NCBI GenBank assembly: GCA_031002005.1
Contig: JARYHS010008074.1
Coordinates: forward strand, 177,220,494-177,284,493
DNA length: 64,000 nucleotides
Source of the DNA: Vandiemenella viatica
Lineage: Eukaryota > Arthropoda > Insecta > Orthoptera > Morabidae
Direction of reading: 5' to 3'
A program made the translations under genes and the position numbers. The notes below the pieces were generated by a model. It worked only from the letters and a program-made list of their open reading frames with translations, did no database searches and was not told where the DNA came from. This document shows, piece after piece, positions 10,548 to 22,490 of the stretch; positions within the stretch are counted from its first letter, which is position 1, and each line of letters starts with the position of its first letter.

Positions 10548-11409
10548 GTTTACAAGAAGAGACAGTAATAGGACCGTGCACATTCGTTCAGTAACCAAAG
10601 TGACAGACATCTTAAAAAGAGTCATGACCCAAAAATGGCAATGGACTGGTTATATTGCTCGCAAAGAGATGACAGATGGACTACGGTAGAACTGGATTGG
10701 ATACCAAGGAAACTGAAAAGAGCAAGAGGAAGACCCCTCATCGCTGGGACAGAGATATACATCGAGTTACAGGTGTGAATTGGAGGAGAGTTGCTCAAGA
10801 TCGATCAGCCTGGAAGGCAACAAAACTATGTAGAATTAAATTGTAATATATAGCTCATCTGTCTTAAAGAGACTACATCCTGAAATAAGGATTGATAAAG
10901 CTGTAATAATAATAATATATATTTATAACAAGGAGAGAGGCGGAGGTCAGCCAAGATATTAAAAACAGATTTATAGCATGTCTACAACAACCTACTAGGC
11001 GTTTGTGTTGACTGAGACTTTTTATTTTACATCACATTTTGTATCATTATATAGATAATACAGGAAAAAGAATTACAACTGTAGATAAAAATTTCCTATG
11101 ACCTTCATAATGTTGCAACAGTGTTTCAATTGCTACATATTTCAATTAAATCTAATCTAAGGGTTTAGCGTGTTAGACAAAGGAGCTGCAATGGGCTATC
11201 TTAATTGCAATCTGATATATTTCCTTTATGATACATTTTTTGTAGGAAGTGTTAATGAATTTCTTCAAAGTTCTCTGTAAGGATACCTTATTAACAAAGC
11301 CTCATTAGAAAAACATTTTTTAAATTTATTTCTTGCTAATAATAATCAGTAGTCAAATGTTTCCACGGTTACGAAAAAATATTGGGGAAAAGTAGTTCAC
11401 CAAATAAGC

Positions 11410-11410
<1 letters not shown>

Positions 11411-11451
<41 letters not shown>
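11411..11451. repeat. (TA)n microsatellite
   Basis: About 20 TA units immediately left of the MITE at 11452. Further TA units flank its right end, so the element probably inserted into a TA tract. Confidence 0.9.
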
Positions 11452-11454
<3 letters not shown>

Positions 11455-11895
11455 GGTGTTACAAAAAGGTACGGCCAAACTTTCAGGAAACATTCCTCAC
11501 ATACAAACAAAGAAAATATGTTATGTGGACATGTGTCCGGAAACGCTTACTTTCCATGTTAGAGCTCATTTTATTACTTGTCTTCAAATCACATTAAACA
11601 TGGAATGGAAACACACAGCAACAGAACGTACCAGCGTGACTTCAAACACTTTGTTACAGGAAATGTTCAAAATGTCCTCCGTTAGCGAGGATACATGCAT
11701 CCACCCTCCGTCGCATGGAATCCCTGATGCGCTGATGCAGCCCTGGAGAATGGCGTATTGTATCACAGCCGTCCACAATATGAGCTCTAACATGGAAAGT
11801 AAGCGTTTCCGGACACATGTCCACATAAAATATTTTTTGTTTGTGTGTGAGGAATGTTTCCTGAAAGTTTGGCCGTACCTTTTTGTAACACCCTG
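11452..11895. mobile_element. 444-bp MITE with about 110-bp terminal inverted repeats, TA target
   Basis: Left end CAGGGTGTTACAAAAAGGTA is exactly mirrored by the right end finishing ACACCCTG at 11895. The arms stay complementary through the words GGCCAAACTTTCAGG and ATGTCCACATA to GAGCTC. TA flanks both ends. The centre, read on the - strand, encodes a remnant like RRRVDACILANGGHFEHFL, resembling the C-terminus of mariner-type transposases. This suggests an internally deleted copy of an autonomous element. The superfamily call is tentative. Confidence 0.7.
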
Positions 11896-11974
11896 TATAT
11901 ATATATCTGCACCAAAACAAAATTATTTTTTTAGATTCTCAAATGTTGGATGCAATAAAGTTAGACCAAATTCG

Positions 11975-12053
11975 GACGCTTGATGATCCCTTCTAATTAT
12001 TAAGAGGCCAGCAGCGGGGTTTTTCTAGTACCGAGGTTTTGAAAGCGTACGAG
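11975..12053. repeat. 79-bp dispersed direct repeat, copy 1
   Basis: It starts GACGCTTGATGATC and contains TCTAGTACCGAGGTTTT. It matches 13308-13386 at about 72 of 79 positions in the same orientation. Family unknown. Confidence 0.8.
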
Positions 12054-13307
12054 TCATAGAATATGAAAGCTACGCTCAGATATCTTTTAATCACACTCAG
12101 CCATTTTATTTCACAATGAGCTGCAGTAAAATTTATTTTAAAGAAAACTGTATGTATCTTGTCATATAAAATCTCATAAGTATCTGTGTAATTTTAATAC
12201 CGATGTACCCATTTTAAATTCATAAATACTTCAATAAAACGAAAGGGATTTGTACAGAGTATGGATGTATAAACCAAGAATACTGCTTCAGTAAAATCTA
12301 TTAATTGCTTAGTGAATAAATAAAAAATATCATTTCCAAACAAATGAAAAACCTTCAAGAACCAAGTAATCTCTCTCTCTCTCTCCCTTTGTGTAATGTA
12401 TTGCAGCAAAAATTGTACTAGGAAAGATGTGACCGAAACAATATTTTAGTTAATTCATGAATGCTGAGGTTCTCATCACAATGATGGAAGACAGATATAA
12501 GTAATACGTTAACTAACGAGCCAAAGATAAGAACACTTCAAGCAAAGCCGAACAAATACTTGAGACAAAAACTATGGCCAGAAAAGTGAATGAAGTTGCA
12601 ATAAGCCTATATGCTTACCTCTTTTTAAATTAGCATTTAAATCTATTTTCAAATTAATGCTTGTTTCAATAGTTACGTCCAAAATAGAGGGTATCTGATA
12701 AATAATGCACAGCCCTTTAACTACCGAAAGGCCTTTTCGTCACCTAACAAATACAAAATTTTGACCTTAGCGAAAGTATCACGGTTTTCAGGCTTTTGTT
12801 CAACTTTTATTACTATTTTATAATTTACCACACGTTATTCATATTTTTAGGTGCAACATTCCAGCTAGGATTCCGTATATCTTCCTGTACTAAGAACATT
12901 GGTGCGGATTCAGTCGTGGCTGGACCCACCGTTTAACGTGGAATCCAAACCATGGATCGTCTTGACTGGCTCACATGAATAAGGCAAAGCTCGTAAAAAT
13001 TCCCGGCTGCTCTGGTATCAAAACCGAGGACCCTGCATTATGGAGGCAAGCGTTGTAACCATAGAATTACCATACTGGTAAGTCAGAGATGACTAAAGTG
13101 TATAATGTGCTAATATATTTGTAACCTGAATTTCATACTGGTGAATAGAATATTTCACGCTTTATAGTCATTATGACATCTTTTAGTAAGTAGAACATCC
13201 GTCTACGCAATTTGATCACTGAGATTGAAAGCCAGATGTAAACCAGGAGTTTTCATCAGAACTGAACGTCCGGAACAGGCGTTATGAGATTTCTTCATAA
13301 CTACCCT
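12054..13307. other. No recognised gene between the 79-bp repeats
   Basis: AT-rich DNA with a short (CT)n run at about 12371-12386. A GC-richer patch at 12905-13060 (CCCGGCTGCTC and ACCGAGGACCCTGC) looks like an eroded tRNA-type SINE but is too diverged to assign. Confidence 0.35.
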
Positions 13308-13386
13308 GACGCTTGATGATCTCATCTAATTATTAAGTGGCCAGCAACGGGGTATTTCTAGTACCGAGGTTTTGGAAGAGTACGAG
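13308..13386. repeat. 79-bp dispersed direct repeat, copy 2
   Basis: Second copy of the unit at 11975-12053, 1.33 kb downstream. The flanking sequences are not obviously related. Confidence 0.8.
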
Positions 13387-13536
13387 AAGTTTTAGTTCCA
13401 CCAATCCAAAATTAAACCTAGTGTCCTTAATGGTCTGACGGCTGAACGCGTTTACATTCATTGTTACGACTGATATTTACCACACACTCATAGCTTTCAG
13501 AACTTCTAACAAACGAGATAATTTCATTTGAAAGAA

Positions 13537-13720
13537 CGGTGTGGAAGCTCGGTGGTAAGGGCGCTCGTTATGAAAATTTAAGCTCTCGGGTTAAAATAAC
13601 GGAACGCACACCAATTTTCAAGTCTTTCTCTTCTTTTTTTCCCAAGGTAATACGCTACGACGTAACGTGGATCGGTTTCCATGTTAAACTGTGGGTCCAG
13701 GATTACAGAGGCGTAATCCG
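13537..13720 (+). mobile_element. Possible eroded SINE-2 copy
   Basis: GGTGGTAAGGGCGCTCGTTATG resembles a tRNA A-box region. CGTGGATCGGTTTCC followed by TGTTAAACTGTGGGTCC matches the body of the SINE-2 copy at 37304-37610. The middle is diverged. Confidence 0.4.
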
Positions 13721-14278
13721 AGGTGAGTCGAAACTCTGTCACGAGATTGTAAGGTCGCACTGATTTACTTAGGTCATTTAAAAACAATTAAACAGAGTTT
13801 CCGCTCCTGACCTCGAATGTAATATCCAATAATCATATAATAACTTACACTGATTTCAAATGTTACCGTTAACGCACATCATCCCCCGTTATGGAATTTG
13901 AGTGGCCCAGTTTCTTCACTATTAAATTGACGTCTCCTGTGTGAGTAAGTCACAACTTTCACCCCTATCGTTGTTAAATTTTTACGGAATTCGGTAACAA
14001 AATGGGCAATTTTAGAAAGTAAAGTAGTTTCAGCGTTGGGAAATTTGTGATTTTATCGATATTTATAAGTCCACTTGAATATGCTGATAAGACACTGCGG
14101 TCGCTTATCAACTTGTGCCAGCAACAAGGCAAGATCTACTTTTTCTCATTTTATCACTGGAGGTTCAAGGACGAGAAGAAAACTGTCTGTAGCCCAGATT
14201 AGAGGCAATTCTGTGACAACAACGACTATCACATAAGACAGTGAAACTCACAGATTAATCGAAAACGGTGTCATTAGA

Positions 14279-14460
14279 GCCGGGAAAGGATGTTTATCAA
14301 GGGACGGTAATTCGGTCATGACCTTTTGAAGGAACCATCACAATGTTCTTTTTTAGTGATTTCGAGAAACCGTGGAAAAACGAAATCAGGATGGGGATTT
14401 GAACTCTGGTCCTCCCAGTTGCCAGATCCGAGCGTTACCGCAAACCCACCGGGCTTGGTA
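14279..14460 (-). mobile_element. SINE-1 copy (tRNA-derived), reverse orientation
   Basis: Reverse complement of the 27097 family. On the + strand it shows GTAATTCGGTCATGACC, GAAACCGTGGAAAAACG, GGATTTGAACTCTGGTCCTCC (an inverted B box) and GAGCGTTACCGCAAACCCACC (tRNA acceptor side). Diverged, no intact ends. Confidence 0.65.
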
Positions 14461-14469
14461 TCACGGTTT

Positions 14470-17400
14470 GCCTTTTAATAGTGGATAGCGGTTTGAAAAT
14501 GAATCTCAGAATCTTCCCTATTCACTCAGGATAAAATTGTCCTCTATTTCTTAGCGTAGACATCTGACCTTCGTAATAGTGTAAAAGCGAGAAAGATATT
14601 ACTTGCTTTATCCGTGAAACCTTGTTACTTACCTGTATCATTTATGCCTCAAAGTTTTCATCGGAAATCATAGTCACTCTAGTACTAGATTTCTGAAGGT
14701 TGTTGAAAGTGAGGTGTCGTCGTTCAGAGAAAGCGTTCTACTCTTTCTATCTAGTTCTTGCAGCTCTCCACAATTCTTTAATTAGAAGTGAAAAAATGGT
14801 GTATTTTAAGAAAATCTTTTCTTGTTACCGCCTACTGTTACTTACGAAACCCAACTCTTCGCGCTGTACAGTTATTTTCATTCGTCAGTCATCAGAGATC
14901 TGTCGCTCTTTATAGATCAGGAAACACCTCAAGATGAATACAGAATACGTACTATCCTCAGTAGAATCTGACAGTATACCCGAGTAGATACAGTGAGAAT
15001 TTCTCCATGCTCACAATTAGTGTGTTGCACCCCGGATATTCATCCTGTAAGTTTGTTTTCACTTATTCTCATTGTTAAATGTCACACTGGTCAACGCGTT
15101 CGCTATTTGTTTCTGATCTCCATGTTTAGAAGAACTTCATCGACTGCTTTACTGTAAGCAGTACGGCTTCCAGAAAAATTACCGTTTAATCTCATAGAAA
15201 TAAGATCCACATTTCACCCGTAATAGCTATTTGTTCAGTGATATTAAGACTGTTTGCAGGTATTATACCGGGATACTACAATTAAAATTAAGGTTTCAAT
15301 CTAGCATAAAACCGAAATTAACTTTAGTGTAAAAAATAAATACGCTTTAATATGTTGAGAAACTTTGAAATTTTGATGCGGTGGGACTTCACGATTCTTC
15401 AACATGAGGACCCTTTCTCACACATATACTTCAATGGGAATGTTTATGTCATTCTAAACGCGTTGTAGCATACGATCGGAGTTCCTTGATGACGCTGTCG
15501 TCTATTGCACGTCCAGCCAAGTACGGTACTATCATTGCGTCCATTTAATTTTTAGGTATACCCACAAAATTTTGCAGAAAGTATGTAGTGAAATCTGTAC
15601 TTCCAAATTCGTCCTTGTTGTGGACTTCAGAGAACTTTGCTCGTAAGCAACACGATTGTTGTGAGATGCGCATTTTCCGTCACACAAACAACCTCTGGGT
15701 TAAAGTTTAGCGCATCAGTCGTAGAGTGACTGTCTATTATGTGGTACTTGTGTTCTAAAATCCTATTGCACAATAGCTGTGGAATTTATTCGCATTCAGG
15801 CTTGTTTTTACCAGTATCATTACCAGTACTGCACTGTTAATCTTCATTTATTTGATCTTCGTGTGTTTGATCTTCACGTATTTCCCACACTTTTGGACTC
15901 AATTCGTATGAAACTTGGCATGTCGACAAATACCCGTAAACATCTCCCCGAGTGTTAATCAGTATGAGCCTGAAATGATCGTGTCGCTGCTCAAGAAAAG
16001 GGTGCGCGCCACTTTGAAGCCATTGTTGTTCAACAGAACTTGTTCAACGATTATTCTACTAAGAAACCCAACCAAACTTTCAATACAGATTTTTTAACGC
16101 AACCGCTCAGTTATGAGGACTTGTAAGTTATGATTTTCTTCAAATTATCTCTCTTTCGTCTTCCATGTATCTTGTAACTTATTGGCTACTTCATTCATAT
16201 CAAAGGATACGTCAAATTCTCGGACCAGAGTGCCGTAGTAGACTCCAGAACGCAGATGCCTTATTTTCCTAGACGATAGTCATAGAAATTTTAAACCCTA
16301 GCGGAGTTTATCGAATTGCGATAAGATTGTTTGTTTTGGTTGTGTCGTGAAGTAGTTACTCAAACTCAGTGTCGGAATTTTTTCTTGCTAAAATGTTCCC
16401 TATGACAGCAGCATAATGATTGTGGGTATGATACAGTAGAGGCGAGTACCACATGAGCAGACAGACACTGTAGCCCCTTACTCCAGTTCACATGTAGTGG
16501 CTGTCGATACTGAGAAAAAATTCGAAAAAATTGAAGGACATGAGACGTTTTAGATGCTGAGTAGTTTTAAACTGTCCATTGTTTATTTGGATATGTGACT
16601 CAGTTTTAAAGTTATTGAAATTTGTCTGGCATAAAAAAGTCGTAACTTTGACTTTCGTATAGTTACCGTCCATCCTTTATCGGTATGGTAATTTGTTTTC
16701 CGTCAGGCAAAATATTCGAAGGAAGCCACCCCACACCAACTGTTGCATTGTATAAGAGGGAAATAAGGCATTGTTCTCCTTACTGTAATGCAACACCCCA
16801 CACTGCACGCACAACACTAGTTTTGCTTCAACGTTTTCGATAAAACGTTCGGAAGCATCTACCATACAGTAAAGATCCTGCACTATCTATTCAGTAAACT
16901 GGAAAGAAAATTTTGGGGAAAGAGAGATTGAACGTTCACATAGCTGCTGTGGAATGGCTCCGTGACAAAGGAGCAGATTTCTGTCTTCCATGAATCGAAC
17001 GATTGGTAGAAAGTTCTGTCCTTTGTTTACAGAGAATTTGTGACTATGTTGAAAATAGTGTAGTATATCTGTGTCTAGTGCAGCATTCAATAAGAAGTTA
17101 TATGGCCTGCCATAATATTGTGTAACTTACTTTTTGAAGTCACCCCATAATATTCAACATTTTCTGAATACATGACATATCACTGACCAATCAAAAAAAA
17201 AAACTTTTTAATGTGAGGAGTGTACAGACCACGACTTTATTATCCGCTGCCTAGTGATTTCTGATATCGGGAATGAAAACAACAGAGACGACATTCACAG
17301 AATACGTTAGTAAAAGTTCGTTCTATCATCGATCAACAATCTGCACGAATCTAATGAATTCTTTCGTCTCTCCAACGCAACTAAATTGTATAGTAGCAAA

Positions 17401-17520
17401 AGCATTCTTCTGTTCGCTAATATCTCTAAAGCGATTGACAGAACTCTGCTTATCTCTGAACAGTTTAATCAGTTGAGACGTAGACTTGAAAGCGTCGATT
17501 GTTTTAATCTACTGACACAA
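14470..17520. other. 3 kb upstream of protease gene 1 without a recognised gene
   Basis: No domain-bearing frame on either strand and no repeat with identifiable ends. Three short - strand frames at 16488-17090 show no motif. Regulatory elements of gene 1 could lie here but cannot be named from sequence alone. Confidence 0.4.
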
Positions 17521-17528
17521 TAACAGGT

Positions 17529-17558
17529 TATAAAGAAGAAATTCCGGTCTCCTGGTCG
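17529..17558 (+). promoter_or_regulatory. TATA box and probable initiator of protease gene 1
   Basis: TATAAA at 17529-17534 lies 43 bp before the ATG. GGTCG, 25 bp downstream at 17554-17558, occupies the place of CAGTC in the promoters of genes 2 and 3. The 5' UTR would be under 20 nt. The same spacing in all three genes supports the call. Confidence 0.65.
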
Positions 17559-17571
17559 AAGACTGGGAAAA

Positions 17572-17616
17572 ATGAAATTTCTGCTATTGATATCATTGTT
17601 GCAGATTGCTGTTAAG
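17572..17616 (+). CDS. Gene 1 exon 1: signal peptide
   Basis: Encodes MKFLLLISLLQIAVK and ends at GTGAGT (phase 0). Start chosen because it gives a canonical signal peptide and matches exon 1 of genes 2 and 3. Confidence 0.85.
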
Positions 17617-18225
17617 GTGAGTATGGTTTTCATGCTAAAAGATGTCAATTACACTGTGGGAACTGGTTTAAATAAATTGTTGCGGGGTGACATAAATTGG
17701 ACATTATAATGTTTCTAAGTGTAAATAGTGCCTGTTTGATAACGTTTACATACCAACCATCAATGCTTTCTTTCGCTTTACAGAAGAGGCAACAGGGTTT
17801 AAAAGAGGACCTTGTCATTTTCGCTTTGCAAGGGAAGTCTATTGATAACAATATGCACTGTTGATGAATTTTGCAGCTGAGCCGGTATAATGATGATAGC
17901 ATCACTTTTTTTTGTTTTTTAAAGATTCCGTCTTAAATAATTTTTTGTGGTAACATTTTATTTTTGTAATTTAAAGATACACATTTATTGAGGTTATTGT
18001 AATATGTGCTTATTCTTCACAGGCGGTAGATCCACTCGCGGTGAAGGAGGAACAATGGACAACAGATGTCGGTCGTAAGTCTGGTAAGTGAGGAACAAGT
18101 AGAGAATTGTAACTAGTATGGGTATACCCTAGAGAACATGTAATTTCGAAGAAGCACAGTAGAATATGAAAACAAAAGACTCAAGAATAGAGTCTAAGTT
18201 CGTTTAAATGAGAGTTTCACTCCAC

Positions 18226-18267
<42 letters not shown>

Positions 18268-20547
18268 GCTGAACTCATCTACTAAACTGCTTGAATTGTG
18301 TACACTATAGCTGCATATGTTAAATTCGTCAATAAATTTGTGTTATGTTGGTTGTCTGGGTCGAACCGCGTCAATTTATCGAAATCTAACGTTTCGGCCA
18401 TCACTTTGTGGCCTTCTTCAGTCCTCTGAAGATTTGTGTTATCTAAGCAAAACCTTTAAAAATGCGACCTGTATTTCTTAAATGGAATTTCAAAATTCTA
18501 TCCCACGCAAATTTCTTAAGAATTCCATATTATTATTTTTGAGACATTTTTCTCGTTTAAAATCTAAAATATTCGTTGTATATTTCAACTACCATTCCTG
18601 GTTAAAACATACGTAGGTTGTTTCAGACTGCGTCGCATATTGCACTCACATTGTTTTACATCTTCGAAGATAACAAATAACCCGATGAAATATTAATCAA
18701 CTGTAATGGAACAACTGGATGGACGCTGAGTTCGACAGTAATAAGTGGTTAACTTCGAAAATCTCTTAAGAGCTGTGTCCCTGTGCAAATACAAATCATT
18801 TAACAAGATGAACATGTTTTACCATTCTGGTTTGAAAGTTAACTGGACTGGTTCCGAATGGAAGTACGTGCAAACCTGTTTTTGTGTTAAGCGAACAGCC
18901 CAGACTCTTCTCGAAACGTGACAATAACAAGTGCCTGTTGTTAATGGCAAGTCACGTTTTTAACGTGACAGAGAAGACAACGAGTTTTTCCCTAAACACA
19001 CTGGAAAATTAGCCGCATGGTAAAAACTTTACACAAAAAGTCCCATGTACCTCTCTGAAAGGCCTATTTTCTACGTTTGGAGCGAGAGAAGTGATGTGAC
19101 ACTTGATCTCCAGATGGAGTGAGGCGACAACATTGCTCTCGATATGGAGGCGAGACGAGACTTGTTCCCGAGGTAGAGAGGCGGCGAGGCTTAATTACAA
19201 AATGAAGTAAACAGAGATCATTTACTTCCGATGTGGAGGGAGTTGCTTCTTGCGTGAAATCAAACACAGCTCTGAACGCAAGAGTGGTTGGAGGTGCGAG
19301 AAATATGATTTTTAAAACAGAAAACATTTCTTACTAATTTTCGGTTGACCCTTAAGTATAAAAAGTAAGATGAATCAAAATCCGACCTAATGGTTTCATA
19401 ATCTTCAACAATAGCGGACAGTGCTAGAAAACTCTCTAGTTTTTCAGAATCACCAAATCATGGAACAAATAAACATGTTCGAGGACCCAGATTGTTAGAA
19501 TTCTATGAGCAGTGACAACTCATAAATCACAAGGCCTGGTGAAAAACTAAGAGCTAGCTGTTGTCAGTGCCTATGTAGTGCTTTCCAGTGTTCGGAAAAT
19601 TTAAGAGTTTCTCATTGCTAGGCACTTTGATTTGGACCGTCTGCAAAACATAAAAGAACTGAAACTACTTGAACTTCGCATCGAAGTGGAAGAAAGATTT
19701 AAATCTTTGAGATAAACATGTATTTCGCTTAAAATACTATTAATATTCAGAGTGAAAATTTTCTGATAGAAAAAACACGATATAAAGAGATTCTTGTCCA
19801 TGAAGCCTGACGTCAGAAGTATCATTTAGGCATCTCAACCATAACGAGCTGTCGATGACTTCAGCCTCAAAAGTCTCCTTAAATAAATAGGCCACAATTG
19901 GTCGCTCCTTCATTCCGAAAAAAAAGAAAATGCGTTTAGGTCGAACCTAGTGAAACCCATTCCTGAGATAAGCTGAGTGTTTCAAATTACCACTTGAATA
20001 TATACGTGGCTTCTTCAAGTGGCACATTAATGAAAAACGATGTGAAGTAGGAGCTTACAAGCATATCATTTTTTCCAGTCATCTGTTGTTGATGATCTCC
20101 ATGAACCTGAAAGAATGTTTGACGGCGGAAGCTGTGTTTCTCAAATTCTTTAACTTATCTGCTAGTAGATGGGTGAATTATTGAAAGGCTTTGGCGATTG
20201 TTCGCAATGGCACACGATCTTTGTGAATTTTTGTCCGACAACAAAATAGTGCGATCAGATTGTTTGGCGTTTGTAGAGACAGAATTCCGTATTTCCATAT
20301 AGACCTTTGGTACTAGGAGGCGATAACATGCTAAGTACTAGTTTTGGTAAATAAACGTTGAAACACGCATTCGAATCCCAACAAATGAGCAAAAATATCT
20401 GACTTATGTTTAAAAACAATTCTAAAACTGATATGCATACTGTACAAAAATTTTACAGGATTAGCACTAGATACTAACATTACTTATGTTCCTTAGAACA
20501 GATTGTCACTGATGACCCCAGTTGTGAAAATGAAGCGTAGCCCCAGG

Positions 20548-20600
<53 letters not shown>

Positions 20601-22459
20601 CTCACACTTGAAGAAAACTGTTTATACAATACAATATAAAGTGTCCTCTCGGTGATTAAGAATGAATGACGTGTTCATAACGGACCACTCTACTTTCTAT
20701 TGGTAGTGTATTAGATATGCACGTTCTACCAGTGCAAATGCATCGGCAATCAATACACTAACGACCACCGCAAGGCAATTAGTCTGAAAGTACTGTTGCA
20801 GGTGCTGGTCGCATCATATCGGGCTCTGACGCCGCAGAGGGCCAGTTCCCTTGGCAGGCCTCCGTGCTGATCGACTCGTACTCCTTCTGCGGGGGATCGC
20901 TCATCTCCACCACAGCCGTACTCACCGCCGCTCACTGCGTCCTCGCGTGAGTACACATACCTCTCACTTTCAGTACAACTTACTGAATATATAGATACTA
21001 ACATAAATCGAAAATCTATATAACTCTGGTAATAATATGCCTACCATTTTAACATCAATGAAAATACACATTTAAATATTACTTCATCGTTTTAGCAGAA
21101 TTTACTGAAAAGATTTCAGTTGTACTGGAGGATTCTGTATTTTCCAGTATCGCCTGATATGTTTTAGTATTATTAACTAGTTGACTGTCCTTGCGAAGTA
21201 GTTTTCATGGGTTTGTCGGAAACAAAAACATGGGAACGTGCTCTGTTCACAATAGTTTAGACCCAAACAGCACATCCATTAACGGTAGTTTCTGAGCAAT
21301 CTCCACAACAACGACCATTATGCAAACGGTTCGAACACATACACAATAACAACTCCATGACATATTTTTAAACCTACAGTGTGTATAGTTTGATATATTC
21401 TGCTCCTCTCATTGTTGTGGGCCAGAGGGTCCTGGTACACCATCACGGTGGGGTCTCTATTTCCCCGCCTGGCTACCGAGGCCTCCAGTCAGACCCTCAA
21501 CTCTACCGACGCCGTCTACAACGAGGGTTTCTACACACCTGACGGAAACGCCGCCTACTACGACGTGGGCGTCATACGCTGGGAAAAGCCCCTGTTGGTC
21601 ACAGGTAGGAATCACCAGTCAGCGAGAACTCCTGGCAAAGATGTCTTCAATCTGAAATTTACACAAACATTTTACAAAAACTCAGATGCAGTCAAATTAC
21701 GTCGCAACAAAGTTTATAGAGCACATCTCGGAAAGAGTTGTAAGTAAATAAAAGATTCGAAAGACTCTATGATAAACATTTAAGTTACAATTCAATATTC
21801 TTAGAATAACTCACAAAAAGCAATTTAGCAATCGTTACTTTTCAAAATATTCTTCCCTAACCCCTCCTCTTCCCCACAGATTCGAAGCACCGGATAAAAA
21901 AGTATTTTCGATTCCAGATGTTTTCCGAAGTCAATGGTGCGGTAAATTTTAAACAGGTCCTCCGTCATTTTTTGAAAGCTTGGAGGCTTATGTCTGAAAA
22001 TGTTAACTCACCAAACTTTGTTTTGACTTTCTCAAATGTTCTGAGACAATTCGCGTTTGGTTTCGTGAGTATTTTTCTATCCAATAGCAAGACTGTCTAT
22101 GTATGCTCAAAACCTCTAACTTTACTGCTTCTAACTTCCTTCAAACATAATAGAAATTAATATATTTTTCTCGAGCTTCCAGCCGTGTTAATATGTCATA
22201 TTTGCGGGACGTTTCGAAGGCGTCCATCTCTGCCTTCATTTTCAACCTGAAAATGAAGGCAGAGATGGACGCCTTCGAAACGTCCCGCAAATATGACATA
22301 TTAACACGGCTGGAAGCTCGAGAAAAATATATTAATATTCAACGCCGTGAAAAATTACGATCCTACATAATAGAAATTGTTCAAACGGCAATATACAGAT
22401 CACGTTCGTATTTCAGCCAGATCAGAACAAGCGATCATGACCTTAGAGCCTTTCATCAT

Positions 22460-22490
<31 letters not shown>

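Larger units (their letters stand above)
7589..10915 (+). mobile_element. RTE-type LINE, split by a Penelope-like insertion
   Basis: Conceptual translation (with stops and frame changes) gives an RT segment with FVNIAEATKEFPVERGAK near 7647-7697 and then RFADDIVLLPNSLEELKELI at 7805-7870, containing the catalytic ADD. A C-terminal part follows at about 7990-8240 and resumes at 10548 after a 2.3-kb insertion, with QKWQWTGYIAR and a downstream RGRPL/RDIHR-like segment near 10720-10790. The element ends in a (TAA)n/TA-rich tail near 10900-10915. The frame MERAMLGF...TRRDSNR becomes continuous when the insertion and one 12-bp duplicate are ignored. The element is dead. Confidence 0.7.

Noticed and set aside
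16488..17090. Three consecutive - strand frames upstream of gene 1
   Set aside because: They are in different frames and show no motif, splice junctions or recognisable family.
21605..21750. Extension of gene 1 exon 4 into the following open frame
   Set aside because: A good donor at 21605 with phase-1 joining to exon 5 restores the conserved protease; the read-through sequence is not protease-like.
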